Notes: generated by a model from the letters alone, not told the origin. A stretch of 64,000 nt of DNA from JACCXG01 sp963834305 (GCA_963834305.1 CAWIAX010000002.1:1674001-1738000), one strand, 5' to 3'. Positions 7,343-17,104 are shown, counted from the stretch's first letter. A program made the numbers and translations.

Positions 7343-10300
7343 ATGAACCCGTGGTACGTCTCGTGCCGGCGCCGGCTAACGGCGTCCGCGGCGCTCGTCG
7401 CGCTCGTCGCGCTCGCCATCGTGGCGGCCGTGGCCCCGGCAGGCGCGTCAACGATCCTGTATCGAACCGACGCCGAGCTGGTCGCGCTCTCCGAACGCGT
7501 CGTGCACGCCCGCGTCCTGGGCGTGCGCACCGAATCGGACGCCCGCGGCACCATCTATACCGTGGCGACGCTCGCCGTCCTCGAGGACTTCACCGGGGGC
7601 ACCGAGCGCGTCCTCGAAGTCCGGGAGCTCGGCGGCGTGCACGAGGGCCGCTTCCTCTACGTCGGCGGCGGCGTGCACTTCGAGGCCGGCAGCGAGCTGG
7701 TGCTCTGTCTCGAGCGCGGGCCCCGCGGCTTCCGCACCGTGGCGATGAACCTCGCCAAGTTCGACGTCGTTCCCTTCGCGGTCAGCGACGGGCTGCTGCA
7801 GCGCGATCTCGGCGACACGACCGTTCTTGGCGCCCCGGCGGCGCGGACAAGTGACCCGACGCTGGCCGGCTTCCGCGAGCTCACCGCGCGCATCAAGGGC
7901 ACGCAGCCGCGCCGCTTCGAGCACGTCCTGGGGCAGCAGCCGGAAACGACCGTGGCGCAGCCATACACGCTGCTGACCTTCTCGAACGGGCTCGGCGTCC
8001 GGTGGGTGCAGGCCGACAGCGGGACGCCGGTGCGGTGGTATCGCAACGTCACGGCGGCGCCGCCCGTGTCGGGCGACGCGGTCCCCGAAATCCAGAACGC
8101 GCTGGCCGCCTGGACCAATCCGGCGAGCGCCTCGATCATCCTGGAATACGGCGGCACGACGAATCAGTCGAACGCCGAGGGGCCGTGGACCGGCATCGGC
8201 GAAGGCAACGGCGTCATCACCTTCGAGGACCCGGAAGACGAGTTGTCGGGCAGCGTGCTCGCCATCGGCGGCGGCTCGGGCTATCTCGGCGGCGGCGGCA
8301 CCGTCAACGGCGCCAGCTTCAACCGCTTCGCGCGCGGCTACGTCAAGTTCCAGAATGCCGCCAATCTGCCGGCAGAGTTCCGCCAGTCCACCAACTTCGC
8401 CCGGGTGCTGGAGCATGAGATCGGCCATGCCATCGGCTTCGGGCACACGCAGACCGACGGCTCGGTGAGCGCCGCGACGAGCAACATCATGTATCCGTCG
8501 TGCTGCTCGTCCAACACCCCGGTCGCGCCCAACATCGGCGCCGATGACCTGGCGGTGCTGAACTACGTCTACCCGTCGGCGTCGGGTCCGTCGTGCTCCT
8601 TTACGCTCTCACCGTCCTCGGCGTCGTACTCGGCTGGCGCCGCGTCGGCCTCGTTCTCGCTCACCGCCAGCCACCCGAGCTGTACCTGGACCGCCACCTC
8701 GAATGCCGCATTCCTGACCATCGCCTCGGCAACGAGCGGCACCGGCTCGGCCACGGTGAGCTACTCCGTGGCGGCCAACCCGTCGGGCAACGCGCGCACC
8801 GGCGCCCTGTCGCTCGGCGGCCAGGTCTTCACCGTGACGCAGGCAGGCTCCGCCTGTTCGTCCGTGCTCTCCCCGGCGTCCGCCACACACCTGGCACCGG
8901 GCGGATCCGGATCCGTGAGTCTCTCGCCGACCTTCCAGAGCTGCGCGTGGAGCGCGGTGTCGAACGCCTCGTTCCTGCAGATCACGTCCGCGCCGGCGGG
9001 CACGGGCCTGACGACGGTGAGCTACTTCGTGTCGCCCAACCCGTCGGCCGCGGCGCGCTCGGGCACGCTCACGCTCGGCGGTCGGACCTTCGTCGTCACC
9101 CAGCGCGGCGTGGTTCGCCCGCACGACATGGATTTCAACGGGGACGGCCGCGCGGAGCTCGGCGTCTTCCGCCGGACCGACGGGCGCTGGCTGGTGCAGG
9201 GGCGCGAAGCGACGACCTGGGGCGTGCCCGGCGACCTGCCCGTCCCCGGCGACTACACCGGCGACGGGACCGCCGACGTCGCGGTCTTCCGTCCGTCGAT
9301 CGGGCGCTGGTTCGTGTCCGGGGGACCGACCGTCGACTGGGGCATCCCCGGGGACGTGCCGGTGCCGGGCGACTACGACGGCGACGGCGTCACGGACGTC
9401 GCGGTGTTCCGCCCATCGACCGGCGAGTGGTACGTCCGCGGCATCGGGATGTTCACGTGGGGCCTGGCCGGGGACGTGCCGGTGCCCGGCGACTACAATG
9501 GCGACGGCGCCATTGACGTGGCAGTCTGGCGGCCGGCCACGGGCGTCTGGTACGTGCGCAACGGCAGCGCGACCGGCTGGGGCATGGCCGGCGACATCCC
9601 GGTGCCCGCCGACTACGACGGCAACGGCTCGACGGATCTGGCGGTCTGGCGCCCCTCGAGCGGAACCTGGTTCGTCAAGGATCAGTTCATCCGAACGTGG
9701 GGCATGGCCGGCGACATTCCGCTGGCGCTCGACCGCAACGGCGATGGCCGCGCCGAGCTCGGCGTCTACCGCGCCGCCTCGAACCTGTTCTTCTTCCTGA
9801 CGCCCCAGACCTCGGCCAGCGAAACGGTCAGCTGGGGCACGCCGGGCGAGTTGCCCCTCGGCCGGGCCATGCCGCCCGTCCGCAACACCGGCGGGGACTT
9901 CGATGGCGACGGCAAGGCCGACCTCACCTACTTCCGCCCGTCGAGCGGCAGCTGGGGGACGCTGCGTTCGCAGACGGCGCTGGCGGACTCGAACTCGACC
10001 ACCTGGGGCCTGAGCACGGATCTCCTCGTTCCGCAGGATTACGACGGCGACGGCAGAACGGATCCCGCCGTCTACCGCCCTTCGACCGGGATGTGGTACG
10101 TCCGGCCCTCCGCCAGCGGCTACACCGACTCGATCATGCAGACCTGGGGTCTGGCCGACGACATCCCCGTCGCGGCCGACTACGACGGCGACCGCAAGGC
10201 CGACTTCGCGGTCTTCCGCCCCTCCACCGGCCAGTGGTTCATCCTGTTCTCCACCACTGACAACGCGAGCTACTTCCGCTACGATTTCGGGCTCAGCGGC

Positions 10301-10720
10301 GACGTCCCGGTGCCCGCCGACTACGACGGCGACGGACGCGCCGACGTGGCCGTCTTCCGCCCGTCCACCGGCCGCTGGTACGTGCTCAACCGCTACACGG
10401 GCATCTACTCCTACGTGGACTGGGGACTGACCGGCGACGTCCCCGTGGCCGCCGACTTCGACGGCGACGGCAAGGCTGAGCTGACGGTGTTCAGGCCCTC
10501 GACCGGCCGCTGGTTCGTGCGCTGGGCCGGCGGCGGATACGACGCCTACGACTTCGGCGTGAGCGACGACGTCACGGTGGCGGCCGATTACGACGGCGAC
10601 GGCCGCGCGGACATCGCGGTGTTCCGGCCGTCGACCCGGACCTGGTACATCCTCAACCGGTTCTCGGGCACCAACACCAGCCGTGCCTGGGGCGAGGCGG
10701 GCGACAAAGCGGCGAAATAG
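7343..10720 (+). CDS. Secreted matrixin-like metalloprotease with two BACON domains and a 12-module FG-GAP array
   Basis: 1125 residues. A signal peptide spans about 1-35. The protease part carries the zinc motif HEIGHAIGFGH at about 358-368 (HExxHxxGxxH) followed by SNIMYPS, the Met-turn of matrixin/metzincin proteases. Two BACON-like domains follow (about 414-501 and 502-590; SCTWTATSNAAFLTI and SCAWSAVSNASFLQI). From about 594 to the end come 12 FG-GAP/VCBS-like modules of the pattern DYDGDGxxDxAVFRPSTGxWYV...WGxxGDxPVP: five of about 40 residues, one transitional of about 55, six of about 46. The DxDGDG loops are likely Ca-binding. GGAAGGG lies seven bases before the ATG. It is the first of seven array genes in 7.3-28.9 kb. 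Peptidase activity is supported by the motif; the substrate is unknown. Confidence 0.88.
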   Translation: MNPWYVSCRRRLTASAALVALVALAIVAAVAPAGASTILYRTDAELVALSERVVHARVLGVRTESDARGTIYTVATLAVLEDFTGGTERVLEVRELGGVHEGRFLYVGGGVHFEAGSELVLCLERGPRGFRTVAMNLAKFDVVPFAVSDGLLQRDLGDTTVLGAPAARTSDPTLAGFRELTARIKGTQPRRFEHVLGQQPETTVAQPYTLLTFSNGLGVRWVQADSGTPVRWYRNVTAAPPVSGDAVPEIQNALAAWTNPASASIILEYGGTTNQSNAEGPWTGIGEGNGVITFEDPEDELSGSVLAIGGGSGYLGGGGTVNGASFNRFARGYVKFQNAANLPAEFRQSTNFARVLEHEIGHAIGFGHTQTDGSVSAATSNIMYPSCCSSNTPVAPNIGADDLAVLNYVYPSASGPSCSFTLSPSSASYSAGAASASFSLTASHPSCTWTATSNAAFLTIASATSGTGSATVSYSVAANPSGNARTGALSLGGQVFTVTQAGSACSSVLSPASATHLAPGGSGSVSLSPTFQSCAWSAVSNASFLQITSAPAGTGLTTVSYFVSPNPSAAARSGTLTLGGRTFVVTQRGVVRPHDMDFNGDGRAELGVFRRTDGRWLVQGREATTWGVPGDLPVPGDYTGDGTADVAVFRPSIGRWFVSGGPTVDWGIPGDVPVPGDYDGDGVTDVAVFRPSTGEWYVRGIGMFTWGLAGDVPVPGDYNGDGAIDVAVWRPATGVWYVRNGSATGWGMAGDIPVPADYDGNGSTDLAVWRPSSGTWFVKDQFIRTWGMAGDIPLALDRNGDGRAELGVYRAASNLFFFLTPQTSASETVSWGTPGELPLGRAMPPVRNTGGDFDGDGKADLTYFRPSSGSWGTLRSQTALADSNSTTWGLSTDLLVPQDYDGDGRTDPAVYRPSTGMWYVRPSASGYTDSIMQTWGLADDIPVAADYDGDRKADFAVFRPSTGQWFILFSTTDNASYFRYDFGLSGDVPVPADYDGDGRADVAVFRPSTGRWYVLNRYTGIYSYVDWGLTGDVPVAADFDGDGKAELTVFRPSTGRWFVRWAGGGYDAYDFGVSDDVTVAADYDGDGRADIAVFRPSTRTWYILNRFSGTNTSRAWGEAGDKAAK

Positions 10721-10728
10721 CGCGGGGG

Positions 10729-10800
10729 CTTCGCCCTTCGCCTTTCGCCTTTCGCCCTTCGCCCTTCGCCCTTCGCCCTTGGCCCTCGGCCTTCGGCCTT
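10729..10800 (+). repeat. Tandem heptamer repeat, unit about CCTTCGC
   Basis: The spacer between two array genes is filled by about ten imperfect copies of a seven-base unit (CCTTCGC, with CTTTCGC and CCTCGGC variants). It starts eight bases after the upstream stop and ends at the candidate -10 of the next gene. Unit length is seven, so translation through it would shift frame with each copy; it does not look coding. Confidence 0.8.
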
Positions 10801-10804
10801 GTGG

Positions 10805-10810
10805 TAAGCT
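10805..10810 (+). promoter_or_regulatory. Candidate extended -10 element
   Basis: TGG-TAAGCT resembles an extended -10 and lies 11 bases before the chosen ATG at 10822. The same TGGTAAGCT string occurs before the oxidase gene at 28931. No -35 can be separated from the heptamer repeat upstream. Confidence 0.33.
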
Positions 10811-10821
10811 CTCTGCTCCCC

Positions 10822-12828
10822 ATGCAGGCACTCCGGCCGGGCGCAGCGATGCTGCTGCTGTCCCTGCTGTCGGCTCCGTCCTTCGCCCAGGCCACTGACC
10901 CGGACGGTTCAGAGGCACTGAGTCAATGTGGCGCGGGAGACTTCGTCGTCTCCCGTCCCTCGACGCGCGTACCCGCGGCAGGGCTCTCGGGAACGATTAC
11001 GATTTCTGCCACGAAGCCGTGCGTCTGGACGGCCGCGTCCACCACAACCTTTCTGGCGGTGTCACCGGCGAAGGGCACCGGCAGCGCCGCCCTGGCGTAT
11101 GCGATGGGACGGAACGCCGACGGGCGGAACCGGTCCGGAACGATCGCGATCAGCAGCGGGGCGCTCTATTTCGAGATCGTCTTCGTGCAGCGCGGGACAT
11201 CGCCGCGCGGCGTGCCCCTGGACTTCGACGGCGACGGCATCCCTGACCTCGGCACGTTCAACGGCCGCGGGCTGTGGCGGGTGGTGGGTCAGGACGCCGT
11301 GCGATGGGGCCTCCCCGGCGACATCGCCGTGCCCGGCGACTACACGGGCGACACGATTACCGACGTCGCCATCTTCCGCCCCTCCACGGCCACCTGGTTC
11401 ATCAAGGACGGCGAAGTGGCGGCTTTCGGGTTGCCGGGCGACATCCCCGTCCCGGCCGACTACGACGGGGATGGCGTGACGGATCTCGCGGTCTTCCGTC
11501 CCTCGACCGGCAGATGGCACATCCGCAATCAGGGCACCTTCGTCTGGGGCCAGCCGGGCGATCTCCCGGTGCCTGGCGATTACAACGGCGACGGCCGCGC
11601 GGACGCCGCGGTGTGGCGCCCGGCCTCCGGCGTCTGGTACGTGCGGAACGGCCAGGCAACGCAGTGGGGGCTTCCCGGCGACGTGCCCGTGCCGGCGGAC
11701 TACGACGGGAACGGCACGACCGACCTCGCGGTCTGGCGGCCCGGCGCCGGCCTGCCGCAGCAGGCGATTTGGTACGTCAAGGATCAGTTCACCCGCGCGT
11801 TCGGTGCCCTCGGCGACGTCCCGATGGCGCTCGAACGCTCGCGCGACGGCCGCGCCGAGCTCATCGTCTTTCGCCGCTCGGACGCGAAGTTCTCCTCGCT
11901 GAACCCAGCCACCGGCATCATCGACCGCTTCTTCGCGTGGGACGGCCTGCCGATCGGCCGCCCGCTGCCGCTGGTCCGCGGCGCGGCCGGCGATTTCGAC
12001 GGCGATCGCAAAGCCGATTTCACCGTCTTCCGCGAGTCGACCGGCCAGTGGTTCTCGCTGAAATCGGACGGCGCGCTGATGGATTCGTCGACGACCAGCT
12101 GGGGACAGGTGGACGACATCCCGGTGCCGGCCGACTACGACGGCGACGGCAAAACCGATCCCGCCGTGTTCCGCCCCTCGACCGGCACCTGGTACGTGCG
12201 CCGGTCGGCCGGCGGCTTCACGGATTACGTCGCCCGTGACTGGGGGGCGCCCGGCGACATTCCCGTCCCGGGCGACTACGACGGCGACCGTCGCGGCGAT
12301 CTGGCGGTGTTCCGGCCGTCCGAAGGGCGCTGGCTGATCCTGTATTCGTCGAGCAGCTACACCTGGGACTCGTCGTTCTACCTGGGTTCGGCAGCCGACA
12401 CGCCGGTGCCGGCCGACTACGACGGCGACGGCGTGACCGACCTCGCGGTGTTCACCCCCTCCACCGGCGAGTGGATCGTCCTCGACACGGTGAGCAGCAA
12501 GTTTGAAATCGTCCAGCTCGGCGCCGCCGGCGACCGTCCGGTTCCCGCCGACTACGACGGCGACGGCCGCACCGATCACGCAGTGTTCCGGCCGGCGGAG
12601 GGGCGCTGGATCCTCCAGCTGTCGTCGACGGGCACCATCCACCAACGGCTCTTCGGCCAGGACACCGATGTTGCCATCCCGTCCGACTACGATGGCGATG
12701 GCCGCGCCGACATCGCCATCTTCCGCCGTTCGACCGGACGATGGTTCGTGCTCGACCTCTTTACCGGCACGTCAATCTTCCGGGATTGGGGATTGTCGAC
12801 CGACCTCCCCGCCACGCGTCAGCGCTGA
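10822..12828 (+). CDS. Secreted BACON-like protein with a 12-module FG-GAP array
   Basis: 668 residues from the ATG; a GTG 21 bases upstream would add MVSSLLP but would overlap the candidate -10. A signal peptide ends near APSFAQA (about residue 24). One BACON-like beta domain (about 50-130, with PCVWTAASTTTFLAV) is followed by 12 array modules from about 133 to the end. The order is the same as in the other full-length members: five short modules, a transitional module ending in PIGRPLPLVRG, and six long modules. The last module ends the protein, so there is no extra sorting tail. No enzymatic domain is seen. It ends 25 bases from the convergent broken array gene. Likely an exported, possibly Ca-binding surface protein; function unknown. 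Confidence 0.85.
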   Translation: MQALRPGAAMLLLSLLSAPSFAQATDPDGSEALSQCGAGDFVVSRPSTRVPAAGLSGTITISATKPCVWTAASTTTFLAVSPAKGTGSAALAYAMGRNADGRNRSGTIAISSGALYFEIVFVQRGTSPRGVPLDFDGDGIPDLGTFNGRGLWRVVGQDAVRWGLPGDIAVPGDYTGDTITDVAIFRPSTATWFIKDGEVAAFGLPGDIPVPADYDGDGVTDLAVFRPSTGRWHIRNQGTFVWGQPGDLPVPGDYNGDGRADAAVWRPASGVWYVRNGQATQWGLPGDVPVPADYDGNGTTDLAVWRPGAGLPQQAIWYVKDQFTRAFGALGDVPMALERSRDGRAELIVFRRSDAKFSSLNPATGIIDRFFAWDGLPIGRPLPLVRGAAGDFDGDRKADFTVFRESTGQWFSLKSDGALMDSSTTSWGQVDDIPVPADYDGDGKTDPAVFRPSTGTWYVRRSAGGFTDYVARDWGAPGDIPVPGDYDGDRRGDLAVFRPSEGRWLILYSSSSYTWDSSFYLGSAADTPVPADYDGDGVTDLAVFTPSTGEWIVLDTVSSKFEIVQLGAAGDRPVPADYDGDGRTDHAVFRPAEGRWILQLSSTGTIHQRLFGQDTDVAIPSDYDGDGRADIAIFRRSTGRWFVLDLFTGTSIFRDWGLSTDLPATRQR

Positions 12829-12853
12829 CCCGCGGCAGCCCGTCGACCCCTTC

Positions 12854-14200
12854 CTACTGTGGACGCTGGGGCACCGGGACATCCCCGCTGGCGCCCCAGT
12901 CCCGGGTCGCCACGTCCCGCACATACCACCGGCCCGCGCCAGGGCGGAACACCGCGGCGTCCACGGCGCCGTCGCCGTTGTAGTCCCCGGCAACCGGGAC
13001 ATCCCGTCCAGCCCCAGGCGTACGTCGCAAACGAGGCGTACTGCGTGCTCGACCGCAGCACCAGCCAGGACCCGATTGACGGACGGAACACGGCAAAGTT
13101 CACCCGGCCGTCGCCATCGAAGTCGGCGGCGGCCGGCAAATCGCCGGGCATCCCCCAGTCGCGGGTGATGGACGAGCTGAAGTCCGATGTCGAGGTGCGG
13201 ATGTACCAGCGTCCGCGCGACGGGCGGTAGACCGCGATGTCGGTGCGGCTGTCGCCGTCGTAGTCGGCCGGCACGAGGACGTCGCCGCTGATGCCCCAGG
13301 TGAGCGTGGGACCGCCTCGCACGTACCACGTGCTGGTCGACGGCCGGAAGACCGCGGCCTGGCTCCGGCCGGCTCCCAGGTAATCGCCGGGCACGGCGAG
13401 GTCGCCGGTCAGGCCCCAGTCCAGCACCGCGCCCCCGCCCGTCAGCGACTCGAGGAGATACCACCGCCCGAGCGCGCTCCTGAACACGGCCGGGTCTGCC
13501 CGCCCGTCGCCGTCGAAATCGGACATCGCGGCCTGATCGGAGGCCTGCCCGCCCCACTGCGTGCTCGTGAACGTGGCGAACCCGCCGCTCGACAGCAGGC
13601 TCCACCACCCCCCGGTGGACGGCCGGTAGACGGTCATGTCGGCGCGGCGGTCGCCATCCCGGTCGCCGGCGACGGGGACGATGAACCGTGGGAGCGCGAC
13701 CACCGGCAGGTCGCCTGGTGCGCCGATGCCGGCGCTCTGCATCCCCCCGTCGCGGGGTCGAGGATGTAGCAGGTCCCGGTCGAGGGGCGGAACACGCCGA
13801 GATCAGCGCGGCCGTCGCCGGTGAAGTCGAGCGGCAGCGGCACGTCGCCCCCTGTGCCCCACGCGTGCGAGAGCCCGCCGCGGACGTACCACCGTCCGGT
13901 GGAAGGGCGGAACACCGCGGCGTCGGTCGTGCCATTGCCGTCGTAATCCGCCGGCACCGGCACGTCCGTGCCCCGGCCCCACGCCCGGGCGAACTGATCC
14001 TTGACGTACCAGACACCGGTTGACGGCCGGTAAACGGCCATGTCGATGCGCCCGTCCCCGTTGTAATCGGCGGGCACCGGCACATCGCCGATGGCACCCC
14101 ACGCGACGACCGGGCCGTCGCGCAGGTACCACGTGCCCGACGCCGGGCGGAACACGGCCATCTCGCTGACGCCGGTCGTGGACGGCGTCGCATCCTGCAA
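12854..14200 (-). pseudogene. Truncated, frameshifted FG-GAP array gene
   Basis: Reading three frames together gives ten array modules: three short modules (the first incomplete), a transitional module and the six long ones. It ends at the TAG of 12856-12854. Frame is lost near 13745, on a run of six C (six G on the coding strand) between ILDPATGG and MQSAGIGAPGDLP, and again near 13010 in a short G run between WGWTG and DVPVAGDYNGDG. No signal peptide, N-terminal domain or first two short modules are found. The first recognisable residues are LQDATPSTTG, after which the sequence abuts the start of the divergent dehydrogenase-array gene. A TTG at 14200 is the only plausible start. The frameshifts could be sequencing errors; the missing 5' part looks real. 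It is the only array copy on the minus strand. Confidence 0.75.
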
Positions 14201-14271
14201 GTTGATGGACGGACGCGCCCTCCTTCTTCTCGCGGCGTCGCGCCCGTGGCTGCGGCGCTCGCGACATACAG

Positions 14272-14277
14272 GATAAT
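14272..14277 (+). promoter_or_regulatory. Candidate -10 (GATAAT) next to the start codon
   Basis: GATAAT lies seven bases before an in-frame GTG at 14285 and two before the GTG at 14279. If used, the transcript would start at or beside the start codon. No -35 match is seen. Confidence 0.33.
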
Positions 14278-14278
14278 C

Positions 14279-17104
14279 GTGCTGGTGACCCGGACGGCCT
14301 GCGTCCTGCTGCTCGCGTTCACGGCCTGGCCGGCGCTCGCCGGCAGCCAGACGACTCCGCTCCGGGCTCACGTGTTCGTGAGCGGACTCACGGCGCCGGT
14401 GGCGTTCGTCCAGGATCCGTCGGACTCCGCGATCCAGTTCGTCGTCCAGCAGGGCGGCCTGATCCGCGTCATCCGCTTTGGCGTGCTGCAAAGCACCCCC
14501 TTTCTCAATCTCACCCGTGTCATCTCCGCGGGTGGCGAGCGGGGACTGCTCGGCATGGCCGTCGCACCGGACTACGCATCGTCCGGGCGTTTCTACGTGA
14601 ACTTCACCAACCCGGACGGCCACACGGTTGTCGCCCGATTCATCCGCAGCGCCGTCAACCCGCTCGTAGCGGATATCTCGAGCCGCTTCGATCTGCGATG
14701 GGGCGGGCCATCCGGGCGGCGCTACATCGAGCAGCCGTTCGCGAACCACAACGGCGGCGACCTCCACTTCGGGCCTGACGGCTATCTCTACATCGGGATG
14801 GGCGATGGCGGCAGCGGCGGCGACCCGGGCAACTACGCCCAGAACGCCGCGTCCCTGCTGGGAAAGATGCTGCGCATCGACGTCGGCGTTGCCGCCGGCC
14901 ATGCAGAGGGCTACGTCGTCCCTGCCGACAACCCGTTCGCCGGCGGCCGTCCCGTCGCGGCGCTGCCGGAAATCTGGGCGTTCGGCCTGCGCAACCCCTG
15001 GCGTTTCAGTTTCGATGCACCCGCCCTGGGCGGCAGCGGCGCGATGCTCATCGGCGATGTGGGCCAGGGTGCGTGGGAGGAGATCGACTACCAGCCCCCC
15101 GGCGCCGGCGGACGCAACTACGGCTGGAGCACGCGTGAAGGGGCGCACGCCTACAACGGTGCCGTCACGCCAGCCTATCAGCCACTCGTGGACCCGATCC
15201 TCGAGTACGGCCGGACGACGGGGCGGTCGGTGACCGGAGGGGTGGTCAATCGCCGGCAGATGGGTGCCGGTGGAGGATATGTCGGCCGGTATTTCTATGG
15301 CGACTTCATCACCGGGCGGGTGTGGTCGGTAGAGCTCACGGGCGCGGGTGCGGCGGTCAATCAGCTCGAGCACACGGCGGAGCTGAGTGGCGGGGGCGCC
15401 AGCGTGGGTTCGATCAGCGCCTTCGGTCTCGACGCGCAGGGAGGTGTCTACATCGTCAATTACGGCGCCGGCGCCGTGCTGCGTGTGACGACCATCGCGG
15501 ATTCGGCGAGAAACATCCAACGCACTGACTTCGATGGGGATGGCGTTCCGGAGTTTGCCGTTTATCGGCCGGAGACGGGCCAATGGTTCATCCAGGGCAG
15601 GGGGGTCGGCATCTACTCGACGAGCCCGGGTGACCTTCCGGCACCCTGCGCCTGCGATGGGATTCGCGCCAGCATCGCCTGGTTCCGTCCCTCGGAAGGA
15701 ACCTGGCAGGTCGCGAGCGGGTACCCCATCGCGCTTGGCGCACCGGGAGACGTGCCTGTGCCGGCGGACTACGACGGCAGTGGCGTCGATGCAGCGGCCG
15801 TTTTCCGGCCATCGACGGGACTCTGGTTCCTGCGCTCAGGGTTCAGCACGGCGTGGGGCACGAGGGGAGACATTCCCGTCCCGGCCGATTACGACGGCGA
15901 CGGCACGGACAACATCGCGGTGTACAGGCCGTCGAATGGCGCCTGGTACGTCCGCGGCGGCCCGTACCTCCAGTGGGGCCAGGGCGGGGACGTGCCCGCC
16001 CCGGCAGATTTCGACGGGGACGGCCTGGTCGACATCGCCGTCTTCCGCCCCTCGACCGGCCAGTGGCTCATTCGCGGGATTGGCGTCACCACCTGGGGAC
16101 GGGCCGGCGACGTTCCCGTACCGATGGATCTGGATCGCGACGGCCGCGCCGAGCTGATCGTGTTCCGCCCGGCCACCGGTGTGTGGTTCGTGCTCCACCT
16201 GGCGAGCGGCGCCACCCGGACGGTGCAATGGGGAGCGGCCGGAGACGTCCCTCTCGGCCGCGTCTCGCCCATGCCGCAGTGGCGGCCCGGAGATGTCGAC
16301 GGCGATCGGCGTGCGGATCTCACCGTCTTCCGGCCTTCATCCACGACCTGGTACGCATCGCTGTCTTCCACCGGCTACGGCACGTTCACGACGGCCACGT
16401 TCGGCAGCCCGACCGGCGTGCCGGTCGCCGGTGATTTCGATGGCGATGGCCGCCAGGACTTCGTGCTGTTCCAGTCGAGCGGCGCGTGGGACATCCGTCT
16501 GTCCTCGACCAGCTACCAGCCGGCCCCGGCACGCGCCTGGGGCGCGGCTGGCGACGTGCCGATCCCGGCCGACTACGACGGCGATGGCGTCACGGATCTC
16601 GCGGTGTTCCGTCCGTCGAGCGGCCGGTGGTACGTGCTGTTCTCGGCCAGCGGGTTGACGTTCACCATGCAGTGGGGGCTCGATGGCGACATTCCGCGGC
16701 CCGCGGACTTCGACGGCGACGGCCGCGCCGATCCTGCCGTGTTCCGTCCGTCACTTGGACGATGGTTCATTTTCAATCGCTTCACGGGCGTTTCGACGAT
16801 CCGCGACTGGGGGCTGAGCGGCGACGTCCCGTTCGCTGCCGATTTCGATGGCGACCGGCGCGCGGACGTCGCGGTCTACCGGCCGGCGCAGGGCCGCTGG
16901 TACATCCTGCGGTCGACGACCGCCGCCTACACACCAGTCGACTGGGGCCTCGAAGCCGATGTGCCCGTGCCGCTCGACTTCGACGGCGACGGCATCACGG
17001 ACATTGCGGTCTACCGGCCGTCCACCGGGCGATGGTTCGTGCGCGGGTGGCTGACGAAGGATTGGGGGCTGGCCGGCGATGTTCCGGTGCCGGCCACGCG
17101 CTAG
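14279..17104 (+). CDS. Secreted PQQ-type sugar dehydrogenase (GSDH family) with a 12-module FG-GAP array
   Basis: 941 residues from GTG 14279; in-frame GTGs at 14246 and 14285 are alternatives. The chosen start gives a clean signal peptide (MLVTRTACVLLLAFTAWPALAG). Residues about 25-405 are a glucose/sorbosone dehydrogenase-like six-bladed propeller, with GLLGMAVAPDY, NHNGGDLHFGPDGYLYIGMG, FGLRNPWRFSFD, IGDVGQGAWEEID and NYGWSTREG. These are typical of soluble aldose sugar dehydrogenases that use PQQ and calcium. Twelve array modules follow from about 417, again five short, one transitional (PLGRVSPMPQ) and six long. The second module is degenerate (ACDGIRASIAWFRPSEG). Probably a periplasmic or surface sugar-oxidising enzyme. 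No PQQ synthesis genes are in the window. It stands head-to-head with the broken array gene. Confidence 0.85.
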   Translation: MLVTRTACVLLLAFTAWPALAGSQTTPLRAHVFVSGLTAPVAFVQDPSDSAIQFVVQQGGLIRVIRFGVLQSTPFLNLTRVISAGGERGLLGMAVAPDYASSGRFYVNFTNPDGHTVVARFIRSAVNPLVADISSRFDLRWGGPSGRRYIEQPFANHNGGDLHFGPDGYLYIGMGDGGSGGDPGNYAQNAASLLGKMLRIDVGVAAGHAEGYVVPADNPFAGGRPVAALPEIWAFGLRNPWRFSFDAPALGGSGAMLIGDVGQGAWEEIDYQPPGAGGRNYGWSTREGAHAYNGAVTPAYQPLVDPILEYGRTTGRSVTGGVVNRRQMGAGGGYVGRYFYGDFITGRVWSVELTGAGAAVNQLEHTAELSGGGASVGSISAFGLDAQGGVYIVNYGAGAVLRVTTIADSARNIQRTDFDGDGVPEFAVYRPETGQWFIQGRGVGIYSTSPGDLPAPCACDGIRASIAWFRPSEGTWQVASGYPIALGAPGDVPVPADYDGSGVDAAAVFRPSTGLWFLRSGFSTAWGTRGDIPVPADYDGDGTDNIAVYRPSNGAWYVRGGPYLQWGQGGDVPAPADFDGDGLVDIAVFRPSTGQWLIRGIGVTTWGRAGDVPVPMDLDRDGRAELIVFRPATGVWFVLHLASGATRTVQWGAAGDVPLGRVSPMPQWRPGDVDGDRRADLTVFRPSSTTWYASLSSTGYGTFTTATFGSPTGVPVAGDFDGDGRQDFVLFQSSGAWDIRLSSTSYQPAPARAWGAAGDVPIPADYDGDGVTDLAVFRPSSGRWYVLFSASGLTFTMQWGLDGDIPRPADFDGDGRADPAVFRPSLGRWFIFNRFTGVSTIRDWGLSGDVPFAADFDGDRRADVAVYRPAQGRWYILRSTTAAYTPVDWGLEADVPVPLDFDGDGITDIAVYRPSTGRWFVRGWLTKDWGLAGDVPVPATR

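Noticed and set aside
10729..10800. CRISPR array
   Set aside because: Units are seven bases and contiguous with no spacers, and no cas gene is present.
8609..10918. A 769-codon minus-strand open frame across the first array
   Set aside because: The complement of the repeated DGDG coding pattern is stop-poor; no start signal, domain or signal peptide. A shadow of the metalloprotease-array gene.
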